A program made the translations under genes and the position numbers. Under the pieces are notes generated by a model. It did not search any database and was not told the origin of the DNA. It was given only the letters and a program-made list of their open reading frames with translations. A stretch of 64,000 bases of DNA from the NCBI RefSeq assembly GCF_010183535.1, contig NC_071328.1, positions 1,550,001 through 1,614,000 on the forward strand. Reading direction: 5' to 3'. How positions within the stretch are numbered: the first letter of the stretch is position 1; every line of letters starts with the position of its first letter. This DNA comes from Caenorhabditis remanei (Eukaryota > Nematoda > Chromadorea > Rhabditida > Rhabditidae). Below, piece by piece: positions 55,020 to 64,000 of the stretch.

Positions 55020-55870
55020 TTTTTAGGTAAAACATATCTAAATCTTTATTTTTCTAGTTGACAACTTTATGATAGCTCCGCCCACTTTTCAGATATGCGC
55101 CTTTAAAGATAGCCAACTTACAAAGGGCGGCGTCAATAAGCCGTCACCTTTAAAACGCATATCTCAAAAGTGGGCGGAGCTATCAAAAAGTTGTCAACTA
55201 CAAAAATAGAGATCACATCTTAGTCTTAAACATATCAAAAACTCAAAACACTGGTACTAAAATTGAGAGAGTGACAGGGTCTCAAAGTTGGGACAAAAAA
55301 TTTTCTAAAATGTTTTAATTACAATTTTTAAGTCAATAGACCGATATCTCAAAAGCGTGAAAAACTATCAATTTATAATTATTAGGTAGATCAAACCTAG
55401 GTCTCTATTTTTCTAGTGGACAACTTTTTGATAGCCACGCCCACTTTTGAGATATGCGCCATTAAACGTTGGAGACGAGAGAGCAGCCCCTCTTTTTAAA
55501 TCGTCACCTTTAAAAGCGCATATCTCAAAAATGGCAGGAGCTATCAAAAATTTGTCAACTACAAAAATAGTAACCAAATATTAATCTATAACATAACAAA
55601 AATTTAGAGCACTGGTACTGAAATATAAATTGTGACGGGATCTCAAAGTTGGAAGTTGGAACATTTTTCAAAAAAATTAAACACTTTTTTTTTGCAATTT
55701 TGAAGCTATTGAAGGTATAAAACCCCAAAATCTCAAAATTTATTAATTTGTATCATTTAATAGAACAAGTTAAGGGCTACATTTTTGTAGTTGACAACTT
55801 TTTGATAGCTCCGCCCATTTTTGAGATATGCGCCTTCAAATCCTTCAACTAAATCCTTCGAGTCCTTCGA
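55020..55870. repeat. Cluster of family P palindromes
   Basis: Complete inverted pairs occupy 55040-55210 and 55400-55570, and a left-type arm lies at 55775-55840. Between them are shared segments (AACATATCAAAAACTCAAAA; CACTGGTACTGAAAT) that also occur beside the copy at 49940-49985. Confidence 0.85.
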
Positions 55871-57419
55871 GGCTCAAAATTGGGTGGAGCTGTCGAAAAA
55901 CTGTCAATGAAGAAATTGGGACATTCGGACATGACACACCCGACACACAGACCGAGACAGTCAAAAGTGACATATGTATCTTTGTTAAATGATGAAAGCA
56001 GATGAACAGATTGGTGTTACCAATTGAAGCGTAACTTTTAATTGGAGGCGTAGAGGAATAAAAAGGAACAATCCAACCAAATCGGAATCATTTATGACAG
56101 GGGGGACACTTGTTCCTTTTATTTAGTATGGAAAAAAGGGGATACGGACTTTAAACGACTTTAAGAAAGAGCGCCTCAGGCACGCCAGCTTTAACTCTCA
56201 AAATTTGAGGTAAGTCAAAAAAAAGCAGCGAAAACAGACTTCGAGGTACAAATTTGGAAGCGGGCTCTGGCGCACCTTCGACGCTTTTTGGAAACTTTCA
56301 AATTTCCATTTTTTGTTTGAAAAAATTCGGATGTACCTGTGGTAAATACCTTTTTTAAAGGAATTTCGTTGGTCTGGCGTGCCTTCGACGCGTTAAAGAA
56401 ACTTCAAAACGTTGTAACTAGTGTACTTTTGAAGGGAATGAGCTGAATTTTTGTAGAGAGATTATTTGTAGGGTGGGAAATTGGATTATTAAAGTTTTTT
56501 GGAAAAAATACTATTTGAGGTGATTTTTTTATTTTTTCAACGCATTTTAGGCACAATTCACCGTGATTAAGGCTTCCGCTATTTCAGTTTGTTAAAAAAC
56601 TTTCTGGAAATATGAGATTTAAAATTATTTAATCAAAAAAGTAATTTTGAAGAGGTATTTAAAAATTTCGAACAATTCCACAAAAAAATGTAAGTGATTT
56701 TTTTTTTCAAAGTTTTCATTTTTTTTTTTTTTTTTTCAAAGTTTTCATTTTTCAGAAAAACGTAAATTACATAGCTTTCTTTAAAAAAAATTAAAAAAAT
56801 TAGAAAAATGAGCGTCTTTTAAGTTTAATTGGGAATAAAACCACCTAACGTTGACAATTTTTAACACTTTTAAGTTTTAAGATTAAATAAAATCTATGCC
56901 GAAAATGATACCTTTAAAAATTTAAAAATTTTCAGAAAAACGTAAATTACACAGTTTTTTTTTCAGAAAAATGAACCTCTTTCAAAGTTTACTAAAGCAG
57001 GGGAATAACAAACGTTCGGCGGAAAGAGGAAGGCGGAATTCCGCTCAAAAACTGTTTTGGTTTCAACATTTTAAACTAATATTTTATAAAAGTGCATCAT
57101 TCTCAAAAATGCTCAAGGTTTCGATTTCAAATACTCTCATTCATCACTTTCTCACCGGCGGCCCCCACTGAGATGAAGGAAGAAAGGTGATACTTTGACA
57201 GCTGACTCAAAACATTATGATTTAGATCGAGAAGCGGGGAAAAGTGAAAAAGAAGAAGAAGAAGTAGCAATGAGAAGAAATTTGTAGGTACATGATGGAT
57301 GACGGATTGGAAATTTGAAGGTTGAGGCAGAAAAAGACGTTTTGAAACCAGATTTTTTGAAACCATGACACTTTGGAACTGAACGTGAAAAATCTCACTA
57401 AAATGAGGCATTTTCAACT
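55871..57419. other. Intergenic DNA, no supported gene
   Basis: Frames such as 57127..57417 (minus) are low-complexity and lack splice or promoter context. Repeated GGCGCACCTTCGACGC-like motifs and long T-runs occur. Confidence 0.45.
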
Positions 57420-57600
57420 AACCAGGGAAGGATCCCGAGTCAAGATGGAGTTACATGTCGAGATATATATCACTAGAACCGAAATTTTGCGCTGATTTTA
57501 AATCTGCATTCCAATTTTGCTAAACGATTTCGTAAAAAAAGTTATTCGCGTTTTTGTGCCTTCTCAGTGCAAAAATGAGCAGACTCCCAAAATTAACATT
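57420..57600. repeat. Half-copy of the foldback found at 8668-9050
   Basis: AGGGAAGGATCCCGAGTCAA, then GAGTTACATGTCGAGATATA, then AACCGAAATTTTGCGC match the left end of the 8668 element with substitutions. No inverted partner was found nearby. Confidence 0.7.
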
Positions 57601-57689
57601 TTTCTTTTTTTTTTCAAATTTTTTTGTGTTGTAAGTGCAGTTCCAATCATGTAAATTTTATTGTTTTGTTTAATCTGGGGCACATAGTT

Positions 57690-57905
57690 ATCAAGGCCCG
57701 GTAGAAAAATTTCAAGGCCCGGCTTCAAAAAAAGACCCTTTTTTTTAATTTTTCATCAAAAATGTGACCATTTTTGACTATTTTTCAAAATTTTTTCTAA
57801 TTCTGAATGTCGAAAATTTGACTTTTTCTCGAAAAAATTCAAAAAAATTCAGAAAATTTGACTTTCGCGCCAATTTGCCCGGGCCGGGCCGGGCCTTGAC
57901 AACTA
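57690..57905. repeat. AAGGCCCGG repeat
   Basis: The arrangement is the same as at 26900-27165: CAAGGCCCGGTAGAAA and TCAAGGCCCGGCTTCAAA at the left, GCCCGGGCCGGGCCGGGCCT at the right, with an AT-rich GTCGAAAATTTGACTTTTTC middle. Confidence 0.75.
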
Positions 57906-58914
57906 TGCTGGGACAAAAAAATTTTTGGATCAAAAAATTTTTTCGAAGCGTAATTTCTTGTTTTTCACTTATGCGCTCTCCCCCTCTATGCCTGTTTTTG
58001 TTATTCTGAGATTTCAATCATTCTGACTATACGCATATATACATATAACCAAAAATAAGACATATGTGTATAGTCTTATGGGAAAAAGCAAAGAAAAAAT
58101 TACAAGATTTGGTACATACGCTCTATTGATAACCTCTAATATCCATTGTTTGTAGGTAGTCTATAGAGCGCATTTACATAATCCATTTTCAAAAGTTAAC
58201 GAAGAACTAAGCTCCTCGAAAATTTGATTGTACGAAAAACAGCAAAACTAAATGAAAAATTCCAATAATTACTAGTTAGATATAACAAATTTACATTTTT
58301 TTCTTGCTGTTTGCCAACAACCAAAAACAAAAAAAATTCGTATCATTTATACTGAGAAAAATATTTGAATGTAATATGTACCAATCATCAGGTGATTGAT
58401 ATTTTCTCATAAACGGTGGCCTAGAACCCTAACAATTAAGAAAAAACCTGAAAATTCGAGGTCTAGAACTACGAAAATGGCCTAATAAACCAAACGGCTA
58501 AGAAGTAAGGTCACTAAATTGTATATCCCTGCAAAGCTAAAAGCGTGAGTATTCCAATTATGTTTTCAAAACTAATTTATGTCCAAAACTAGCAGAGTTA
58601 CAACGATTTTAGTCAGTGCCGTGATAAAAATTTAGTTCCTGACTTTGAACCCTTGTATCTAGGTCTAATTAAATACTAGAAAAAATATAAAAGCATATTT
58701 GGAATTCTTACAATTTCAGTTCTGCAAAGATTTTAATATGTTAAATTCTTATCCGCAGTTTTAAAATATCTAGCCACCCTCTCTAATTTCACGGTCTCAC
58801 CCATAGTATTTGAATTTTTATAGCCGAATCTGTACAGCTGCTCCTAGACAAAATTTTATGGATCACATTCAAAAAATTTGACAAAACCAGCATAGAACTC
58901 TTAAATCATACTTG
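57906..58914. other. Intergenic DNA, nothing identified
   Basis: AT-rich, with an ACTATACGCATATATACATA-type dyad near 58025-58075. No gene or complete repeat is seen. Confidence 0.4.
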
Positions 58915-59200
58915 CAAACCGGGCCGGCGAGTAACTCGCGTCAAACTCAATATTATGAGCTGAAAAATATACCAAAATGTAAATCTCAACGAGTTCTATG
59001 TCCGTGACCTACTACGGGCCGGATGGCTATTCATTAATGTGCCGCGGGCCGAGCTAGAATGGCTTTTTTGGCCATTTTCGCGTTTTTGGCACTTTTTCCC
59101 GGCCCGTAGTAGTACACGTTGAGATCTACATTTTGGTATATTTTTGAGCTCATAATATTGAGTTTGACGCGAGTTACGCGCCGGCCCGGTTTGCAAGTAT
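58915..59200. repeat. Palindromic repeat, family R
   Basis: The left arm GGCGAGTAACTCGCGTCAAA, then TACGGGCCGGATGGCTATTC and the right arm GGCCCGTAGTAGTACACG, then GACGCGAGTTACGCGCCGGC are inverted. The right arm lacks the ATTAACGAATAG segment, an internal deletion relative to 33150-33514. Confidence 0.8.
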
Positions 59201-59852
59201 TACTTCAATTATACCAAATGTGATTTCAATGATTCAACGCTAGTCACAACTAAAATTTACTGAAAAAATCCAAAAAATCCGAAATTCCAATATCCCTAAT
59301 GCTCCTTCCGTGAATAAACAAATGTTTATCAAATTTTCAAGGGAAATTTGGTATCCCTCTATCAGAATCTAATTTCAACACCCCCTACGTACATACGTAC
59401 TGAATTTAATTAGTCAAACACCAACGGAAAAAAAGAGAGAGAAGAGATTTAGACGGAACACGAAAATAAAATAAAAACAGAATCGTCAGAAGGCGTTGAC
59501 AACGTCTTCTGGATCATTTACACATATAGTTTTAATAGCAATGCAATATAATCATACGGAGTGTTATGATCCTGACGCCCCGACTGGGTAAGAAATGAAA
59601 CAAGAAGACGTTGTTAGAATACAAAAAAAACAGTGAAAAGAAAGTGAAAAGAGAGAAATGTTATCTTGATTTTTTGAAGGTGTAAAGGTAACAACAAAGA
59701 GAGGTAAGTAGTTAGGGGCAAATCGATCATAAGTTTGACTTGAAATTGAACTTGAAACAACTTGACATTGGTGTGGAAATGATCGTTTTAATTTGAATTT
59801 GTTTCTGGAAGCAAATTTAGAAAAACACAAGAACCATATTAGCACGGCACGG
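59201..59852. other. Intergenic DNA, nothing identified
   Basis: No gene is supported. The minus-strand frame 59564..59926 runs into a family Q repeat and has no recognisable domain. Confidence 0.4.
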
Positions 59853-59960
59853 TTCTTACAACTGCTTTCTAGAGAAACCACAGAAAATTGTGTGCGAAAT
59901 TGAGAGACGCAGAGAAAAATAGACATTTCTCAAAGAGATTTCGGTGGAGCGCAGTTGTAA
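59853..59960. repeat. Palindromic repeat, family Q
   Basis: TTCTTACAACTGCTTTCTAG at the left, GAGAGACGCAGAGAAAAATA in the middle and GGTGGAGCGCAGTTGTAAGA at the right. Confidence 0.85.
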
Positions 59961-60059
59961 GAACTGCATTTCGCTTATAGGAAGTTAGACCAGGATTTTC
60001 AAAAATTTGAAAAAAAAAAGAACGCAAGAGTGCGGGAAGGGGTCTTTAGTCCACGGAAG

Positions 60060-60540
60060 AGTTGCGCGGAAGTGATTTTTTCTAAAGCGGAAGTCGGAAG
60101 TCGGAAGTAGGAAGTAAAATTTCTAATCCGGAAGCCGGAAGTAAAATTTTGAAAACGGAAGTCGAAAGTGAAAAAACGCCCGGAAGTCGGAAGTCGGAAG
60201 TAGATTTTTTCGCAAAGATTCAAAAATTCCTAGAAAAAGTTCATAAAATTCGCGAAAATCAGTGAAAAATTAGTTTTTGGCTGAAGAAAAGCCTAATTTC
60301 TGTCCTTTTAGACCATTTTTCCATGTATTTCTGCGAAATTTACTTTTCGGAAATTCCACAATTATGGAATGACGGAAGTCGGAAGTAAACATCCGAACAC
60401 GGAAGTCGGAAGTAAAATTTTGAAAACGGAAGTCGGAAGTCGGAAGCCGGAAGTAAAATTTTCAAAACGGAAGTCGGAAGCCGGAAGTCGGAAGTGAAAA
60501 ACAACCCGGAAGTCGGAAGTCGGAATTCCGCGCAACTCTG
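60060..60540. repeat. CGGAAGT minisatellite, two blocks
   Basis: Blocks 60085-60205 and 60375-60530 are tandem GGAAGTCGGAAGTCGGAAGT units broken by TAAAATTT spacers. The outer ends GAGTTGCGCGGAA (60058) and TTCCGCGCAACTC (60525) are inverted, as in the short relative at 36610-36715, so this is one element rather than two arrays. Confidence 0.85.
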
Positions 60541-61390
60541 GTGAGTACACCTGCATACTTTCATATGCATCTCAGCTGAAATAAGTCAGTTTTGCATAAA
60601 CTTTTTTTCAAAGATAGCTGAAACATTTAGCAATACGAAAATCAGTTTTTTGAAATAGTTCCAATTCTGATTTTTTTTGATAATCGATTTTTCCTGATCG
60701 TGATTTGAAAATTCGAAAAAAAAAACTTTTTATTTTTCTCTTGGAGTTATTGAGTTTTTGATGTCAAAATGTTGCAAAACACTCAAATAAACAAAAAATT
60801 ATGTTGAATTGGTTTCTGAAACCCTAAGCATCGTGCCACAGCTCCAGAAGTCAAAAGTGGCGCCCTCGGGAAAATCATCATAACTCATCAAAAAATGCTC
60901 CAAATTAGTCGAAACATGTACCAAAAGATGTGTCTTAAGCATTTCTACAAACAAACATCAAAAAGTTACATTTTTAAGAAAAATAATTTTTCTAATTTTT
61001 TTCACTCAAAAATTTTTGATTCCCATTTTTTTTCGAGACATTTGGACCCGCAGGAGGAGTTTTACTACTAAAATTGAATAAATTTTTTTTCTTTAATTTT
61101 TGCAATAATGAACTATAAAATGTGTCCTAAACCAGCTATTTTTAACTCCAAAAAAATTAGACCCGGGAATAAACAATGTAAAAAATGGACTAACTTTGCA
61201 CCAATTCCATTTCCTAGGTCACCAATGTGTGTGTGTATTTATATAAAATTAAAACATGATTCTTCTTGTTACATTTCTCTTTCCCCATTCCTCCCCCATC
61301 CCATTATTCTCCTCCTCCTCTCCGGAGGGTGACACATCTGGAGCCAATCAACACATTGAAACACACACGAAGAAGAAGAGACAAAGAACA
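60541..61390. other. Intergenic DNA 3' of the collagen gene
   Basis: No gene seen. AT-rich sequence, then a CT-rich stretch (61265-61325). Confidence 0.45.
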
Positions 61391-61396
61391 TTTATT
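61391..61396 (-). terminator. Poly(A) signal of the collagen gene
   Basis: AATAAA on the minus strand, 23 nt after the collagen stop codon. Confidence 0.7.
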
Positions 61397-61418
61397 TCTC
61401 CGAAAAAGAATCTCAATC

Positions 61419-64000
61419 TCAGTTTGCATGTTTGACCATAAGACGTCTTCGGACAACTTTGTAGCCGCCGGCGGGCGTTTCGGTCGCGGTCGGCGTACGG
61501 TCGGGACATTGACAGTAGGCGGCGTCACCACCTGGGAGACCTGGCTCTCCGGGGCTGAAATAGAAAAATAGAGTTTTGAAGGGGGAATGGATTTAGGGCG
61601 CATTCGCAACACAAAAAAAACGTAGATTTTAGAAAAAAAATTGAAGGTACGTCTTAAAAAACGGCTCAATAAATTTTAATGGGGTAAAACTTTTTTTGCC
61701 TAAAATATCAAAATATTTTAAAAACCTTTTTTTTGTTGGAATTTTTTGACATATTTTAAAGCCTGTCTTAAAAAGACCAGTGAAACATGTAAAAACGGTC
61801 AAAAACCCAAAATTTTGAGTTTTTGACAAAAAAAACATGATGGGCACCCGGATATTCTGAAAAATGCGCTGCACACCGTCGAAAAAATTTTTTTTGTAAA
61901 AAACAAGTTTTTAAGTTATTCTCGGTCTGAAGGAAGACCTGGAGCATTTTCTGCCAAAAAATTCAAAAATTTTGAACGTAAACACTTTTTCTAATTCGCT
62001 GCGTAGCGACTCAAGTTAACTTATGGTATAACGTAGCGCACTTCAAAAAATCCAAAAAACTTAAAACGCGTTTTTTTGAAAATTTTTGCTGCGTATCGAC
62101 GCTATGGTAACTTTTAAGGGTACCGTACAACATTTTACATATTTTACGTAGAGCGCACTTACATTCCCACGACTCCATCAGGTCCCTGCTCCCCATCCAT
62201 TCCTGGTTGTCCAGCCGGTCCCGAATCTCCATGATCTCCAGGTCTTCCATTATTTCCAGGTGCTCCACGTGGTCCCTCGGGTCCCCTGGACCCGATAGGT
62301 CCCGGGTTCCCAGGTTGACCGACTCCACGTTGTCCATCCCGTCCAGGTCTCCCAGGATTCCCATCTCTTCCCGGTGTCCCATCACGTCCCTTATTTCCAA
62401 GTGGTCCACGTGGTCCAGTCGGTCCCTCGTTACCCGCCTGCCCATCCATTCCTGGATTTCCATCTCTTCCAGGCTCTCCAGGCCGCCCGTCCGGTCCAGG
62501 CTCCCCGGGCGGTCCAGCTGGACACGATACAGTATCCGTGGAGCTGCTACCGTACTCGTCTGACGGCGTGTGACCGTCTCGACCGTCTGGACCGGCTTGA
62601 CCGTCGGTGCCGTCGTCTCCAGGGTGTCCTGGCGGTCCTGGTGGTCCGCGCGGGCAATTCGCGGCTTTTTGACCGCAGTTGCAAGCGTCGGATTGTCGTT
62701 TAAAGATACGGTTGACGTCGGGGGACGAGGAGAATTTGTTGGAGGACGAGGCGGTCATCAGGAACCACGCGTCGTTGTAGATGTCCTGGAAACTTTGGGA
62801 GATTAGGCTCCGCCCACTTTTTTTTGCGGATTTTTTTGGCGCATTTTTTTGGCGCATTTTTCTGTGAGAGGGCACTGGGACGCCCCAAGATAATTTTTTG
62901 CTAAAAATTGAGATTCTGGTAGACCTTCGGACATCTAGACGCACAGACTAAGCTTAAATAAAAAATGAGATATGAGGCTCCGCCCACTTTTTGATCTCTA
63001 CTTTTTTGAGTTTTCTCATGGCGTTAGGTCTGGTACTTTGGTACGGAGAAGCATAAAAACGTAAATTGGACATCCGGATGTGAAGAAGTACAGACAGACG
63101 AGGAAAGGATAAAAAATGAGTTATACTGGGCATAAATGGCGAATGTCTGATTTTAGGCTCCGCCCACTTTAAGGAAAAAACTTCGAAAAAGTTTGTTTAA
63201 ACGGTATTTAGGCTATTTTAGGTCATAAACAATATCTGGATCATTTTTTTGCCTAAAGTTCAGAATTTTGGAAAAAAAATTAAAACATTTTTCGAAAAAA
63301 TTTTTAAGCCTGGCGTAAAAAACTTTAAAAAAATTTTTTTGAAAATACTTCTCTTACCCTTATAATACTAATTCTCATCTCAAAATTGGTGCCCCCACAA
63401 AAAATCAGCTCATTTCCTCTAAAACTACGGTAGTTACAGCCGTTTGAAAATTTTCAAAACGCGCCGACGGCGCGCCAGCGCACTTTGAGGAATGGACCAT
63501 GACCGCAGCCACGAAGACCAATTTTGTTGGAATTTTTTCTCAAAATTTTGATTGGGGCGCCTCGAGCGCGTTTTTTACAATATACTTCTTCATACTTGTC
63601 AGCAAAATTAAGGCCCGAATAATTGGCGCCAAAATTCAAAATTTTAGTTTTTCGAATTTTTCGAATTTTTAAAAAAAATTTTTGCGAAAAGTCAAATTTT
63701 AGGCTAATATTGTTGCAATTTTCAAACATTTTAAAATGTTGAATAGAATTTTTGACAAAAAATTGATCCTTAAATCCGAACAACGAATCCCGGAAGCCAG
63801 CGCACTTAAGGCTTAACGGGAAAGGGGTTAGACCCCGCCTTTTCAAATTTTTCGAAATTTTGAAATCTTTTAAAATTTTGGGCCACCTTGGGCGCCTTTC
63901 GGAATCAAAATTTACTCACCTTGAATCCATAAAGCTCAACTTCGACCTCACTATGAAAATCATACAAATCATTGTACATGAAGGTGGTGAATAGAAGAGA
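61419..64000 (-). CDS. Cuticle collagen, 5' end outside the window
   Basis: Exons: 63920..64000 (partial), 62163..62785 and 61419..61554, phases matching. The visible N terminus (SLLFTTFMYNDLYDFHSEVE, then VELYGFK, then DIYNDAWFLM) is the conserved region after the membrane anchor of nematode cuticle collagens. NRIFKR is a likely subtilisin-type cleavage site. Then come a Cys cluster (CNCGQKAANC), Gly-X-Y blocks of about 10 and 40 triplets interrupted at DEYGSSSTDTVSC, and a closing YCQCP cluster. The C-terminal tail is basic (YKVVRRRLMVKHAN). The protein is secreted by the hypodermis and cross-linked into cuticle. About 279 residues are in the window, and only the first 25 or so residues should be missing. 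C. elegans col-60 is a plausible equivalent by position, from memory; I do not assign it. Introns are 134 and 608 bp in this model. Confidence 0.93.

Noticed and set aside
57127..57417. Minus-strand 96-codon frame
   Set aside because: It is leucine-run-rich, has no ATG context, no acceptor or promoter and no recognisable domain.
59564..59926. Minus-strand 120-codon frame
   Set aside because: It starts inside a family Q palindrome and continues in AT-rich DNA with no domain.
62207..62806. Plus-strand frames rich in Ser/Arg opposite the collagen exon
   Set aside because: They are antisense shadows of the Gly-X-Y coding repeat.
1..64000. CRISPR arrays, bacterial operons or viral genes
   Set aside because: None seen. 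The regularly repeated units are palindromic eukaryotic repeats and minisatellites with no unique spacers of constant length, and all genes are spliced nematode genes.

Overview
The window is nuclear DNA from a Caenorhabditis nematode. The evidence is the short AT-rich introns with TTTTCAG acceptors, the gene families present (an F-box protein, a cuticle collagen, SWI/SNF and ROR-type nuclear receptor orthologues) and very dense palindromic repeats. Two genes are recognisable orthologues of C. elegans nhr-23 and swsn-9. From memory these are neighbours on C. elegans chromosome I (C01H6). The GT14 glycosyltransferase and the collagen at the right end recall the gly-18/gly-19/col-60 group on the same chromosome. 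I could not check that synteny, and the species is not determinable by eye.

Layout. 1-7.3 kb: a single-exon F-box gene (+), two exons of an ankyrin gene (-, incomplete) and a small four-exon C2HC zinc-finger gene (-). 7.6-11 kb: satellite and foldback transposons. 11.1-13.4 kb: a seven-exon flavin monooxygenase (+). 13.5-18.9 kb: no confident coding sequence; it probably holds the 5' region of nhr-23 and contains a cluster of CACGTGG-type repeats. 18.9-28.0 kb: nhr-23 (+). 29.0-35.5 kb: swsn-9 (+). 37.0-38.9 kb: a predicted signal-peptide, coiled-coil, single-pass membrane protein (+). Only 0.2 kb after it comes a CNNM-type transporter (+, 39.1-44.7 kb), so the pair may be an operon. 45.5-49.9 kb: an inverted duplication carrying two identical tRNA-Glu(CTC) genes and a dead copy of a glycosyltransferase exon, with a small two-TM protein gene (-) between its arms. 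49.7-54.0 kb: a core-2/I-branching type GlcNAc-transferase (GT14, -, eight exons). 54-61.4 kb: repeats only. 61.4-64 kb: a cuticle collagen (-) whose 5' end lies outside the window.

The gene exon structures were assembled by hand: each junction was checked for GT/AG and reading-frame phase, and each model closes without a stop. Functionally, NHR-23 (molting regulator) and cuticle collagens belong to the same moulting programme, and SWSN-9 is a chromatin-remodelling subunit. The other genes have no evident shared pathway.

The most unusual content is structural. There is an inverted duplication that puts an exact copy of swsn-9 exon 1 inside an nhr-23 intron. There are six inverted-dimer elements built from tRNA-like arms. 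A 1.2-kb foldback carries tRNA-like sequence, has TTA flanks and sits inside a GAGCTCACTGCGA minisatellite. A palindrome in swsn-9 is flanked by direct repeats of about 60 bp. A palindromic repeat family with about 20 copies runs through introns and intergenic DNA.
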